A stretch of DNA of 8,213 nt from an uncultured Bacillota bacterium (GCA_902766525.1 CACXDX010000170.1:1-8213), one strand, 5' to 3'; numbered from the stretch's first letter, positions 1 to 5,461 are shown. The notes: a model not told the origin generated them from the letters alone. Made by a program: numbers and translations.

Positions 1-44
1 AAACCTCGGAATCATAAAATAAATCCGGACAAACAGCATATACG

Positions 45-73
45 AAAAAGGATGTAAGCCCGAGCTTACATCC
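45..73 (-). terminator. Rho-independent terminator of the aro operon, overlapping the aroQ stop codon
   Basis: A perfect 10-bp stem is formed by positions 50-59 and 64-73 around a 4-base loop (60-63). On the minus strand it is followed by five T (45-49). The aroQ stop codon (66-68) lies inside the 5' arm as the gene is read. Because A-rich sequence flanks the other arm (T run at 74-78 on the plus strand), the hairpin could also stop plus-strand transcription. No other terminator candidate was seen inside the operon, so this is its likely end. Positions 1-44 show no gene or clear signal. Confidence 0.9.
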
Positions 74-512
74 CTTTTTCTTTTTGCAAGTATTCTTTTA
101 AATACAAGATCCCCCGCCGATACCCCTCAAAACCGAGCCCTTTGAACGTTTTGATACAGGCCATGCCGGCATAGGAGATTTTCCGAAAATCTTCTCTGCC
201 GTCCACATCGGAGAGGTGCACCTCCACGGCGGGGAGAGCCACGGCCTTCAGCGCGTCGAGGATGGCGACGCTCGTATGAGTATAGGCCGCCGGGTTGATA
301 ACGATGCCGTCGAAAACGCCGTAAGTGTTTTGGATCTCATCGACGATAGCGCCCTCGTAATTGGATTGAAAGATCTCGCATTGAATCCCCTGTTCTTTAC
401 AGACCGCTTCGATAAAGCGGCAGAGCGCGTCGTAATTTTCACTGCCGTAGATCTCGGGCTCTCTGAGACCGAGAAGGTTGAGATTGGGACCGTTGATGAT
501 CAATATTTTCAT
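66..512 (-). CDS. aroQ: Type II 3-dehydroquinate dehydratase
   Basis: This 148-residue protein matches the usual length of type II dehydroquinases, which convert 3-dehydroquinate to 3-dehydroshikimate in the cytosolic shikimate pathway. The N-terminal signature GPNLNLLGLREPEIYG gives the expected catalytic Arg17 and Tyr22. NPAAYTH and VEVHLSD further on correspond to the substrate-binding Asn/His segments of the family. Two usually conserved spots are altered: SNYEG where SNHEG is common, and SDVDGRE where SNIHARE is common. These look like lineage variation rather than damage. The start overlaps the aroE stop by 4 bp (ATGA), with AAAGGAG eight bases upstream, so translation is probably coupled to aroE. 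It is the last gene of the operon. Confidence 0.95.
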   Translation of the reverse strand: MKILIINGPNLNLLGLREPEIYGSENYDALCRFIEAVCKEQGIQCEIFQSNYEGAIVDEIQNTYGVFDGIVINPAAYTHTSVAILDALKAVALPAVEVHLSDVDGREDFRKISYAGMACIKTFKGLGFEGYRRGILYLKEYLQKEKGM

Positions 513-1276
513 ATCATCTGCTCCTTTTCTTTGCTCAGCGCCGCTTCGATCTCGGCGATTTTTTCATCGGCGATGGCTTCGCCGGTAAACAGCTCCGCCG
601 CTCTTTTGGCCTGCGCCGCGAGCATGGAGAGACCGCCGAAGGAAGCGATGCCCAGTTCCTCGCTTTGTTTCAGCAAAAGCGTCCGCGGCGGATTGTAGAT
701 CAGATCGAAAACCGCCTCCAAACGGGGGAAGCAGCGCAGATCGACGGGGCTTTGCTCCGTCTCGGGAAACATACCCACCGGCGTGGCGTTGACGAGGAGC
801 TGCCCGTCGTCACGGCTTTTCAATTCCTGCCAGGGCAAATCACCGTGACGGGAATAGCGGGACACCGAAGCGGCGCCGAGATCATTCAAAACAAAGGCCG
901 CGGTCTTCGCCGCGCCGCCGTTGCCGAGGATCAGCACGGTTTTCCCCTTCGGATCCACGCCGCTTTTTTTCAGCATATAGCGAAAGCCCGCTTCATCGGT
1001 GTTGTCCCCGTAGAGGGAACCGTCCGCGCGGCGGATCAAAGTATTTACGTTTTTCAATTTTTCGGCGGCGGCAGACAATTCATCACAGTAGGGCAGCACC
1101 GTTTCTTTATAGGGGATGGTGACGTTGAGACCGTCAAAGTCACCATGGCGCAAAAAATCCGCCAGTTCCCATTCGTCCTTTTCATATAAACGGTATTCGT
1201 AATCACCCAAAAGGCCGTGAACAGCCGGGGAATAACTGTGTGCCAGCGTTTTGCCGAGCAGACCGCAGCGCAGCAT
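509..1276 (-). CDS. aroE: Shikimate dehydrogenase (NADP+)
   Basis: AroE reduces 3-dehydroshikimate to shikimate with NADPH. The order of motifs is typical: an N-terminal shikimate-binding part beginning GLLGKTLAHSYSP, the catalytic lysine in NVTIPYKE, the aspartate in YGDNTDEAGF, the nucleotide-binding loop ILGNGGAAKTA, NATPVGM, and a C-terminal FGGLSMLAAQA helix that closes over the substrate. At 255 residues it is slightly shorter than most AroE proteins (about 270-290). An ATG at 1276 is chosen with GAGGTG five bases upstream; an in-frame TTG directly before it (1279) is possible but less likely. It sits between the chorismate mutase, after a gap of about 130 bp, and aroQ, which it overlaps by 4 bp. 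Confidence 0.95.
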   Translation of the reverse strand: MLRCGLLGKTLAHSYSPAVHGLLGDYEYRLYEKDEWELADFLRHGDFDGLNVTIPYKETVLPYCDELSAAAEKLKNVNTLIRRADGSLYGDNTDEAGFRYMLKKSGVDPKGKTVLILGNGGAAKTAAFVLNDLGAASVSRYSRHGDLPWQELKSRDDGQLLVNATPVGMFPETEQSPVDLRCFPRLEAVFDLIYNPPRTLLLKQSEELGIASFGGLSMLAAQAKRAAELFTGEAIADEKIAEIEAALSKEKEQMI

Positions 1277-1317
1277 CAAATCACCTCACCGTAACCGCCG
1301 GGGAAACAGAATTTCCC

Positions 1318-1401
1318 TCAGTAATCGCCGATCCCATCACGCATCCGCGTCAAACGCAGGGAACAGACCGGGATATCCAAATCGAGATAAAGATCAAACA
1401 T
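1318..1401 (-). CDS. Possible 27-residue small ORF between chorismate mutase and aroE
   Basis: A short frame starts with ATG four bases after the chorismate mutase stop codon (1406-1408) and ends at 1318. It encodes a peptide beginning MFDLYLDLDIPVCSLRL and ending in DGIGDY. I recognise no family. The ribosome binding site is weak, so expression would depend on termination-reinitiation from the upstream gene. It lies in the only sizeable gap inside the operon (1277-1405), which also holds a 6-bp hairpin, GGGAAA-TTCTG-TTTCCC on the minus strand, without a T run. It could equally be non-coding spacer. Confidence 0.25.
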   Translation of the reverse strand: MFDLYLDLDIPVCSLRLTRMRDGIGDY

Positions 1402-1405
1402 CCGT

Positions 1406-1726
1406 TCAACGCGTCGTCGTTTCAACATCGCCGCCGAGCTCCTCCGCTGACGCGCTCTCTTCCTCCGTCAGCGCTCGTTGATAACCGCGGCTCAAATCAA
1501 AAAGTGCGGAAAACATGGCCGACGTATATTCTTTCATTTCCTCATCACAGCGAGCGGCAACCGAACGGAGAATCTCCTCCTCCCGACCGGGGTCGTAAAC
1601 GGGGAGACCTTTTTCCTTTTTCAAACGGGCGATCTCGGCGGAAACCGCCATCCGCTCGGCGAAGAGGCGGATCAATTCCGCGTCGATCGCATCGATTTTA
1701 TCACGCAGTGCTTTCAGTTTTGTCAT
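1406..1726 (-). CDS. Monofunctional chorismate mutase (AroQ-fold, type II)
   Basis: This 106-residue all-helical protein converts chorismate to prephenate, the branch step toward Phe and Tyr. It aligns with the N-terminal mutase domain of E. coli PheA, and the active-site residues are all in register: Arg8 (R11 in E. coli), Arg25 (R28), Lys36 (K39), Asp45 (D48), Arg48 (R51), Glu49 (E52), Ser79 (S84) and Gln83 (Q88). No dehydratase or dehydrogenase domain is fused, so prephenate dehydratase must be elsewhere. The acidic, Thr-rich tail after residue 88 is not part of the known fold. The start overlaps the aroC stop by 4 bp, with GGGGAGG six bases upstream. I give no symbol, because aroQ is used here for the dehydratase and names vary (aroH, pheA-CM). 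Confidence 0.93.
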   Translation of the reverse strand: MTKLKALRDKIDAIDAELIRLFAERMAVSAEIARLKKEKGLPVYDPGREEEILRSVAARCDEEMKEYTSAMFSALFDLSRGYQRALTEEESASAEELGGDVETTTR

Positions 1727-2682
1727 TCGTTTCCTCCCCTTTGCGAGGACCGCAAAAAATCATAAAGGGCCAGCGCCGCCGCGGCTTCCACACAGGGAAC
1801 GGCTCTCGGTACGATGCAGGGATCGTGCCGTCCCCCGACGCGGATCGTCGTCTCCTTCATTTCCTTTAGGTCCACGCTTCGCTGTTCCCCGGCCACCGAC
1901 GGCGTCGGTTTAAAAACGACCTCAAAATCGATGCCGTCTTCGGCTTCTATGAAATCAACGCTTCGCACCGCGGGAATGGCAAAGAGCATCGCGGCGAGGC
2001 GGCTTTTCAAGCCGTCAAAATCAAAATCGCGATCCTCGGAGGCGATCCCTCTTACCACGCAGGCCACACTGCCGCCGACGGAATCCTCTTCCTCCTTGGC
2101 GGCGGCAATGGCCGCTTTCATCGCTTCGCCTTTCTCCTCGTCAACAACGGGGAAATCCTTTTCGGCGACGGAAGCGGCAAAGGGGCTGTCATCCCGGATA
2201 CCGGCAATGGCGGCGATGCGGCCGTTCACGCCGATCCCCGCTTCGGCCAAAAGCTGCCGACAGATCCCGCCGGCAACACAGAGCGGCGCCGTCAAACGCC
2301 CTGAGAAATGGCCGCCGCCGGCAGCGTCCTGATAGCCGCCGAATTTCACGGCGGCGGTATAATCGGCATGGCCCGGTCGGGGCACGTTTTTCAAATCACG
2401 ATAATCCGCGGAGCGGGTATTGGTATTGAGTATTTTCACCGTCAGCGGTTTTCCGTCCGTCACTCCGTCTCCGAGACCGGATACGAAGATCGGTTCATCC
2501 GCTTCCCGGCGGCTTGTGGCATAGTCGCCGCGGCCCGGCGCCCGCCTTCGCAGAAATCGTTTTAACGCATCCATATCCAAACGTTTTCCCGCGGGCAGTC
2601 CGCTCAAGACCATGCCGATGGCCTCGCCGTGAGACTGACCGAAAATCGTCAGACGGATCTTTTCACCATAGGAACTGCTCAT
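1723..2682 (-). CDS. aroC: Chorismate synthase, apparently with an internal deletion
   Basis: Chorismate synthase makes chorismate from EPSP and needs reduced FMN. Clear family marks are FGQSHGEAIG (His17), RPGHADY (His105), the clostridial-style GGGHFSGRLTAP, AIPAVRSVDF, FKPTPS, and the C-terminal GGRHDPCIVPRAVP. The protein is 319 residues against about 350-390 usually. The shortfall falls in one place: AIPAVRSVDF (residues 235-244) is followed after only about 8 residues by FEVVFKPTPS. About 40 residues, including the Asn/Gly-rich loop (NN-GGI-GGI-NG type), are absent. The frame stays open, so it is not a frameshift. The ATG at 2682 is preferred because family members begin about there and a good ribosome binding site precedes it. 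It lies 57 bp after tyrA. Activity is uncertain. Confidence 0.9.
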   Translation of the reverse strand: MSSSYGEKIRLTIFGQSHGEAIGMVLSGLPAGKRLDMDALKRFLRRRAPGRGDYATSRREADEPIFVSGLGDGVTDGKPLTVKILNTNTRSADYRDLKNVPRPGHADYTAAVKFGGYQDAAGGGHFSGRLTAPLCVAGGICRQLLAEAGIGVNGRIAAIAGIRDDSPFAASVAEKDFPVVDEEKGEAMKAAIAAAKEEEDSVGGSVACVVRGIASEDRDFDFDGLKSRLAAMLFAIPAVRSVDFIEAEDGIDFEVVFKPTPSVAGEQRSVDLKEMKETTIRVGGRHDPCIVPRAVPCVEAAAALALYDFLRSSQRGGNE

Positions 2683-2690
2683 TTTTTCGT

Positions 2691-2700
2691 TCCTTTCCTT
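2691..2700 (-). promoter_or_regulatory. Ribosome binding site deciding the aroC start
   Basis: The minus strand reads AAGGAAAGGA eight bases before the ATG at 2682. This supports that start over an in-frame ATG at 2739, which would add 19 basic residues not expected in the family. The 2739 ATG directly abuts the tyrA stop codon (TAAATG) and has AAGGAG 15 bases upstream, which is longer spacing than usual. Confidence 0.7.
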
Positions 2701-2739
2701 AAAACGGGACAGCTTCGGCGTATCCCGCCGTTTTCGCAT

Positions 2740-3573
2740 TTATCTGCCGTCGATCTCCTTCTTGCGGCGGCTCCCCTCTTCCAGCAGCTGAACGAGGGTT
2801 TCTTCATCCTCCTGCCGCAGCGCTTCGCGGTACGCTTCGAGATTTTCGATGAACACGTCCAGCTCCTTCAGAAGATGATCGCGATTATCCGCGAACAGCT
2901 CCGCCCACATCTGCGGATTCAGCCGGGCGACCCTTGTCAGATCTTTATAGCTGCCGGCGGAAAAACCCTTATGCCGCGCGGCGGTGGGACTTTTGACGTA
3001 AGCGTTGGAAACGACGTGAGCCATCTGGGAAGTGAAGGCGATCATTTCGTCGTGAGCTTCGGCGTCCGTTACCGAGATGCGCCCGAAGCCGGCGGGAGCG
3101 AGCAGCGACTTGATCTTATCCAAAAGGCGGATATCATCGTGATCCGCGGGCACCAGCACCATCGGCGCGCGATGAAAGAGATTGGCGCGGGCATATTTGA
3201 ACCCGGAATACTGGGTCCCGGCCATGGGATGACCGCCGACGAAGGTAAACCCCGCCGCCTCGGCAAGGGGAAAGGCCCCTTCACAGATGACGCGCTTCGT
3301 GCCGCAGCAATCGATCACGACCGGTTTTTTGCCGATATGGGGCGCCATCCTTTTGAGATAAGCAAGCGCCGCTTCGGGATAGACGGCGATCAGCACAAGA
3401 TCGCAGCCGCCGATATTTTCCTCATTGAGCACGCCGTCGCAGGCGCCGCTCAAAAGGGCATAATCGAGAACTTCTTTTTGAATATCAAAAGCGTAGACGG
3501 TCTCACGGGCTTCCTTATAGGCCAAAGCGAAAGAACCGCCGATGAGACCGAGGCCGACAATACCGATGATCAT
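2740..3573 (-). CDS. tyrA: Prephenate dehydrogenase
   Basis: TyrA oxidatively decarboxylates prephenate to 4-hydroxyphenylpyruvate, the precursor of tyrosine. The 277-residue protein has an N-terminal Rossmann domain with GLGLIGGS at residues 7-14 and Asp30 at the end of the second strand, which favours NAD+ over NADP+. A helical C-terminal domain follows. GGHPMAGTQYSG carries His115, SQMAH carries His186 and DLTRVA carries Arg215, matching catalytic and prephenate-binding residues of the family. There is no C-terminal ACT domain, so allosteric control by tyrosine as in Bacillus-type TyrA is unlikely. The start overlaps the aroF stop by 4 bp (ATGA), with AGGGAGG ten bases upstream, so translation is probably coupled. 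Confidence 0.95.
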   Translation of the reverse strand: MIIGIVGLGLIGGSFALAYKEARETVYAFDIQKEVLDYALLSGACDGVLNEENIGGCDLVLIAVYPEAALAYLKRMAPHIGKKPVVIDCCGTKRVICEGAFPLAEAAGFTFVGGHPMAGTQYSGFKYARANLFHRAPMVLVPADHDDIRLLDKIKSLLAPAGFGRISVTDAEAHDEMIAFTSQMAHVVSNAYVKSPTAARHKGFSAGSYKDLTRVARLNPQMWAELFADNRDHLLKELDVFIENLEAYREALRQEDEETLVQLLEEGSRRKKEIDGR

Positions 3574-4574
3574 CCCAGGCTGACCTCCCTGATGCCGAAA
3601 ACGTCTTTGGCCAAAGCGTCATAATCCTCGGGACGCAGCGATTGAGCGCCGTCACAGAGGGCTTTCATGGGATCATTGTGCACTTCGATGATGAGACCGT
3701 CGGCGCCGCAGGCCGCCGCGGCCAGAGCCATCGGCCGCACGAGGCGGGCAATGCCCGTGGCGTGACTGGGATCGACGATGACCGGCAGATGAGTCAGTTC
3801 ATGCAGCATCGGTACTGCCGCCAGATCCAGCGTATTGCGGGTGTAATCACCGAAGGTGCGAATGCCGCGCTCACAAAGGATGATGCGGTCGTTGCCGCCG
3901 GCCATGATATATTCGGCGCTCATCAGCAATTCCTTTAAAGTGCTGGCGAGACCGCGTTTCAGAAGAATGGGCTTGTCAATCTTGCCCAGCGCCCGCAGCA
4001 GTTCAAAGTTCTGCATATTTCTGGCCCCGACCTGAATGACGTCAACGTCCTCAAAGAGGGGCAGATGATTCACGCTCATGATCTCGGTGACGATGGGCAG
4101 ACCGGTCTCGGCCTTGGCCAGTTTGAGCAATTCGATGCCGGTGGCCTTGAGCCCCTGAAAATCATAGGGTGAAGTCCGCGGCTTAAAGGCGCCGCCCCGC
4201 AGCATATTGGCGCCGGAAGCTTTCACCGCCTTGGCGACGGCCACGATCTGCTCTTCCGATTCCACCGAGCAGGGGCCGGCGATCATGGCGAAATGCCCGC
4301 TGCCGATCTTCACATCACCGACTTCGACAACGGTATCTTCGGGATGAAATTTGCGGTTGCAGCATTTAAAAGATTCACTGACCCGTTTCACGGAATCGAC
4401 GATGCTCAAGGACTCGATCAATTCCATATCGACGTTGCCGGTATCACCGATGAGTCCGAGGACGGTCTGGTATTCCCCTTCGGAAATATGGATGCCGAGG
4501 CCTTGTTCTTTAAGCCATTCAATGAGCTGATCTCTCTTTTCCCGTTGTACATCGTTTTTCAAAATGACGATCAT
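3570..4574 (-). CDS. aroF: 3-deoxy-7-phosphoheptulonate (DAHP) synthase, Thermotoga/Firmicutes type
   Basis: DAHP synthase condenses phosphoenolpyruvate with erythrose 4-phosphate, the committed step of the shikimate pathway. The 334-residue sequence follows Thermotoga maritima DAHPS almost position for position. Residues 1-70 form the ferredoxin-like regulatory domain, which in that enzyme mediates feedback inhibition by Tyr and Phe. The (beta/alpha)8 barrel follows, with AGPCSVES (Cys102), RGGAFKPRTSPYDFQG (Arg126, Lys131), LLKRG, DPSHATG (His271), IIEVH (Glu297) and CDGAQSL (Asp308). Cys102, His271, Glu297 and Asp308 are the expected metal ligands. It is the first structural gene of the operon and is preceded by an attenuator-like leader. 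The ATG at 4574 has GGAGGT eight bases upstream. Confidence 0.96.
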   Translation of the reverse strand: MIVILKNDVQREKRDQLIEWLKEQGLGIHISEGEYQTVLGLIGDTGNVDMELIESLSIVDSVKRVSESFKCCNRKFHPEDTVVEVGDVKIGSGHFAMIAGPCSVESEEQIVAVAKAVKASGANMLRGGAFKPRTSPYDFQGLKATGIELLKLAKAETGLPIVTEIMSVNHLPLFEDVDVIQVGARNMQNFELLRALGKIDKPILLKRGLASTLKELLMSAEYIMAGGNDRIILCERGIRTFGDYTRNTLDLAAVPMLHELTHLPVIVDPSHATGIARLVRPMALAAAACGADGLIIEVHNDPMKALCDGAQSLRPEDYDALAKDVFGIREVSLG

Positions 4575-4582
4575 ACGATCAC

Positions 4583-4588
4583 ACCTCC
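4583..4588 (-). promoter_or_regulatory. Ribosome binding site of aroF
   Basis: GGAGGT on the minus strand lies eight bases before the aroF ATG. It sits downstream of the attenuator terminator, so aroF is translated only from read-through transcripts. An A/T-rich stretch with a seven-T run (4598-4604) just upstream has no hairpin and is not a terminator. Confidence 0.8.
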
Positions 4589-4652
4589 GTTATGCGTAAA
4601 AAAATCTTATCTTTCCCTTTCGTTTTTCCGCTTTTGTATGCGGACGGCGAAT

Positions 4653-4683
4653 AAAAAAGACACAAGTTTCGGTAACCTGTGCC
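4653..4683 (-). terminator. Attenuator terminator before aroF
   Basis: On the minus strand, GGCACAGGTT (4683-4674) pairs with AACTTGTGTC (4668-4659) around a 5-base loop, giving 10 bp with two G-U pairs. Six T follow directly (4658-4653). It lies between the leader peptide stop (4715) and aroF (4574), so full-strength termination would silence the operon. Its 5' arm can instead pair with sequence overlapping the end of the leader reading frame, as expected of a regulated attenuator. Confidence 0.82.
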
Positions 4684-4751
4684 GCAAGCATCATTCTCGA
4701 TCCTCATTTTCGCATCACAAATTACCCTTACCGTCTCTCGCGGTAAAGTAA
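4671..4751 (-). promoter_or_regulatory. Antiterminator and pause hairpins of the aro attenuator
   Basis: Three overlapping pairings are visible on the minus strand. Strand 1 (4751-4741, TTACTTTACCG) pairs with strand 2 (4733-4722, CGGTAAGGGTAA), giving 11 bp with one bulged base and a 7-base loop, the pause or protector stem. Strand 2 (4726-4716, GGTAATTTGTG) also pairs with strand 3 (4681-4671, CACAGGTTACC), giving 11 uninterrupted bp with two G-U pairs, the antiterminator. Strand 3 is also the 5' arm of the terminator. Tyr14 and Phe15 codons lie inside strand 1, and the leader stop codon touches strand 2. A ribosome stalled at the aromatic codons would mask strand 1 and favour antitermination; one reaching the stop would mask strand 2 and favour termination. 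This logic is inferred from the pairings. Confidence 0.78.
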
Positions 4752-4789
4752 CCGTACCAATGTCCGAAAATAACATCGCGCTTCATCAT
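4715..4789 (-). CDS. Aromatic amino acid leader peptide of the aro operon
   Basis: This is a 24-codon reading frame beginning ATGATG, with AAGGAG five bases before the first ATG. It starts about 25 bases after the predicted transcription start. Residues 8-15 read FGHWYGYF: two Phe, one Trp, two Tyr and one His in eight codons, an extreme concentration of the amino acids made by the pathway. The peptide ends shortly after, in GKGNL. Position, length, ribosome binding site and the overlap of its codons with alternative hairpins match the leader peptides of trp, phe and his attenuators. The product probably has no function of its own; its translation rate would report charging of tRNA-Phe, tRNA-Tyr and tRNA-Trp. 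The second ATG (4786) is an alternative start. Confidence 0.82.
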   Translation of the reverse strand: MMKRDVIFGHWYGYFTARDGKGNL

Positions 4790-4794
4790 CGGAT

Positions 4795-4800
4795 CTCCTT
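4795..4800 (-). promoter_or_regulatory. Ribosome binding site of the leader peptide
   Basis: AAGGAG on the minus strand lies five bases before the first leader ATG and eight before the second. Such a strong site ahead of a 24-codon frame argues that the leader is really translated. Confidence 0.8.
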
Positions 4801-4815
4801 CAAACAAAAAGTTTG
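4801..4815 (-). repeat. Small inverted repeat at the 5' end of the aro transcript
   Basis: CAAAC and GTTTG (4801-4805 and 4811-4815) form a perfect 5-bp inverted repeat around a 5-base homopolymer. It lies where transcription should start, about seven bases below the -10 box. It may form a 5'-terminal hairpin on the mRNA or be a short operator half-site pair; neither is shown by the sequence. Confidence 0.4.
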
Positions 4816-4820
4816 CCATT

Positions 4821-4849
4821 ATTATAGATGATATCCCCGTCGTTGTCAA
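4821..4849 (-). promoter_or_regulatory. Sigma70-type promoter of the aro operon (perfect consensus)
   Basis: On the minus strand, TTGACA (4849-4844) and TATAAT (4826-4821) are separated by exactly 17 bases. All twelve consensus bases match. The predicted start near 4814 gives a leader transcript carrying the leader peptide and attenuator. Such a strong promoter fits control by premature termination rather than by initiation. Its spacer resembles that of the promoter at 5381-5409. Confidence 0.9.
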
Positions 4850-4878
4850 CGGTTTTCCGCGGGAATGGCAACGCGGAC

Positions 4879-4911
4879 AAAAAAACCGCCCGCCGAAACG
4901 GTATCGGCGGG
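4879..4911 (-). terminator. Rho-independent terminator of the zinc-ribbon/TM2 gene
   Basis: CCCGCCGA (4911-4904) pairs with TCGGCGGG (4896-4889) on the minus strand around a 7-base loop, giving an 8-bp GC-rich stem. Three bases later comes a run of seven T (4885-4879). It lies just after the stop codon at 4923 and just before the aro promoter, separating the two transcription units. Confidence 0.9.
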
Positions 4912-4922
4912 ACGGCTGTCGA

Positions 4923-5342
4923 TCAAAACCAGGGTTTGGAGTTGTAAACATAAGTATTGAGAAATTCCTCATCGCTTTTGGTCAGATAGATGATCCCTTC
5001 AACAAGACCGATGATGCCGAAAACGCAGGCGGCGAGACCGAGGGTAAAAACAGTGCACAAAAGCATGATCAAACCGGCCGTATTATACCCGAGATAGAAT
5101 TTGTGGATACCGAGGGAACCCAATAAAATGGCGAGCAGCCCGGCGGCGACTTTATCCTTGGGCATGGGCTGTTTCAAATATTGCCCCTGACCCTGCTGGC
5201 CCTGCTGACCCTGCTGATACGGCGGCTGCGCATAAGCGACCTGACTCTGCTGAGCGGTGACGGGCGCTCCGCAGTTGCGGCAAAAGGCGTCTTCTTCCGT
5301 TACCGGCGCGCCGCATTTCCAACAAAAAGCAACTTTTGACAT
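4923..5342 (-). CDS. Zinc-ribbon and TM2-domain membrane protein
   Basis: This 139-residue protein has three parts. Residues 7-24 form a short zinc ribbon with Cys7, Cys10, Cys21 and Cys24 (CWKCGAP ... CRNCGAP). Residues 31-60 are a Gln/Gly/Pro-rich flexible linker containing QQG repeats. Residues 63-122 form a TM2 domain: a first hydrophobic helix, the family motif LGIHKFYLGY, and a second helix ending near IIYLTKSDEEF. TM2 proteins with an N-terminal zinc ribbon are common in Firmicutes; their function is not established. The gene has its own promoter and terminator, and AAGGAG nine bases before the ATG, so it is a single-gene transcription unit. A link to the neighbouring aro operon is suggested only by promoter similarity. 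Confidence 0.85.
   Translation of the reverse strand: MSKVAFCWKCGAPVTEEDAFCRNCGAPVTAQQSQVAYAQPPYQQGQQGQQGQGQYLKQPMPKDKVAAGLLAILLGSLGIHKFYLGYNTAGLIMLLCTVFTLGLAACVFGIIGLVEGIIYLTKSDEEFLNTYVYNSKPWF
5191..5217. repeat. Three tandem 9-bp repeats coding for QQG
   Basis: CCCTGCTGG, CCCTGCTGA and CCCTGCTGA follow each other on the plus strand, and a partial copy precedes them. They encode the Gln-Gln-Gly run of the linker in the zinc-ribbon/TM2 protein. Repeats of this size can change copy number by slippage without breaking the frame. Confidence 0.8.
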
Positions 5343-5380
5343 ATGCCGATTCTCCTTAAATCTACAAAAATTTCCTTTTC

Positions 5381-5409
5381 ATTATAGACGATATCGACGG
5401 CGTTGTCAA
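5381..5409 (-). promoter_or_regulatory. Sigma70-type promoter of the zinc-ribbon/TM2 gene (perfect consensus)
   Basis: TTGACA (5409-5404) and TATAAT (5386-5381) lie 17 bases apart on the minus strand, all twelve bases matching consensus. The predicted start near 5374 leaves a 5' leader of about 30 bases before the ATG at 5342. Thirteen of the 17 spacer bases are the same as in the aro promoter, including GATATC. Confidence 0.9.
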
Positions 5410-5461
5410 ACCAAACAGCCCTTGAGATCCGGCGATATCACGGTAAAACTCCTGTTTCGAG

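Noticed and set aside
2629..3624. Long plus-strand open frame opposite tyrA (331 codons)
   Set aside because: It is antisense to a clear tyrA with all catalytic residues, and its translation resembles no protein. Long antisense frames are common in GC-rich coding sequence.
4598..4604. Seven-T run on the minus strand just before aroF as a second terminator
   Set aside because: No stable hairpin directly precedes it; the only nearby stem (4628-4631 with 4640-4643) is 4 bp and too far away.
4579..4776. A 65-residue minus-strand frame overlapping the aro leader region
   Set aside because: It has no ribosome binding site, runs through both attenuator hairpins in a different frame from the leader peptide, and resembles no family. 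The shorter leader frame explains the region better.
4575..4820. T-box riboswitch upstream of aroF
   Set aside because: This would be the usual Firmicutes solution, but I see no conserved T-box sequence (AGGGUGGNACCGCG type), and the leader of about 240 bases is occupied by the peptide frame and attenuator hairpins.
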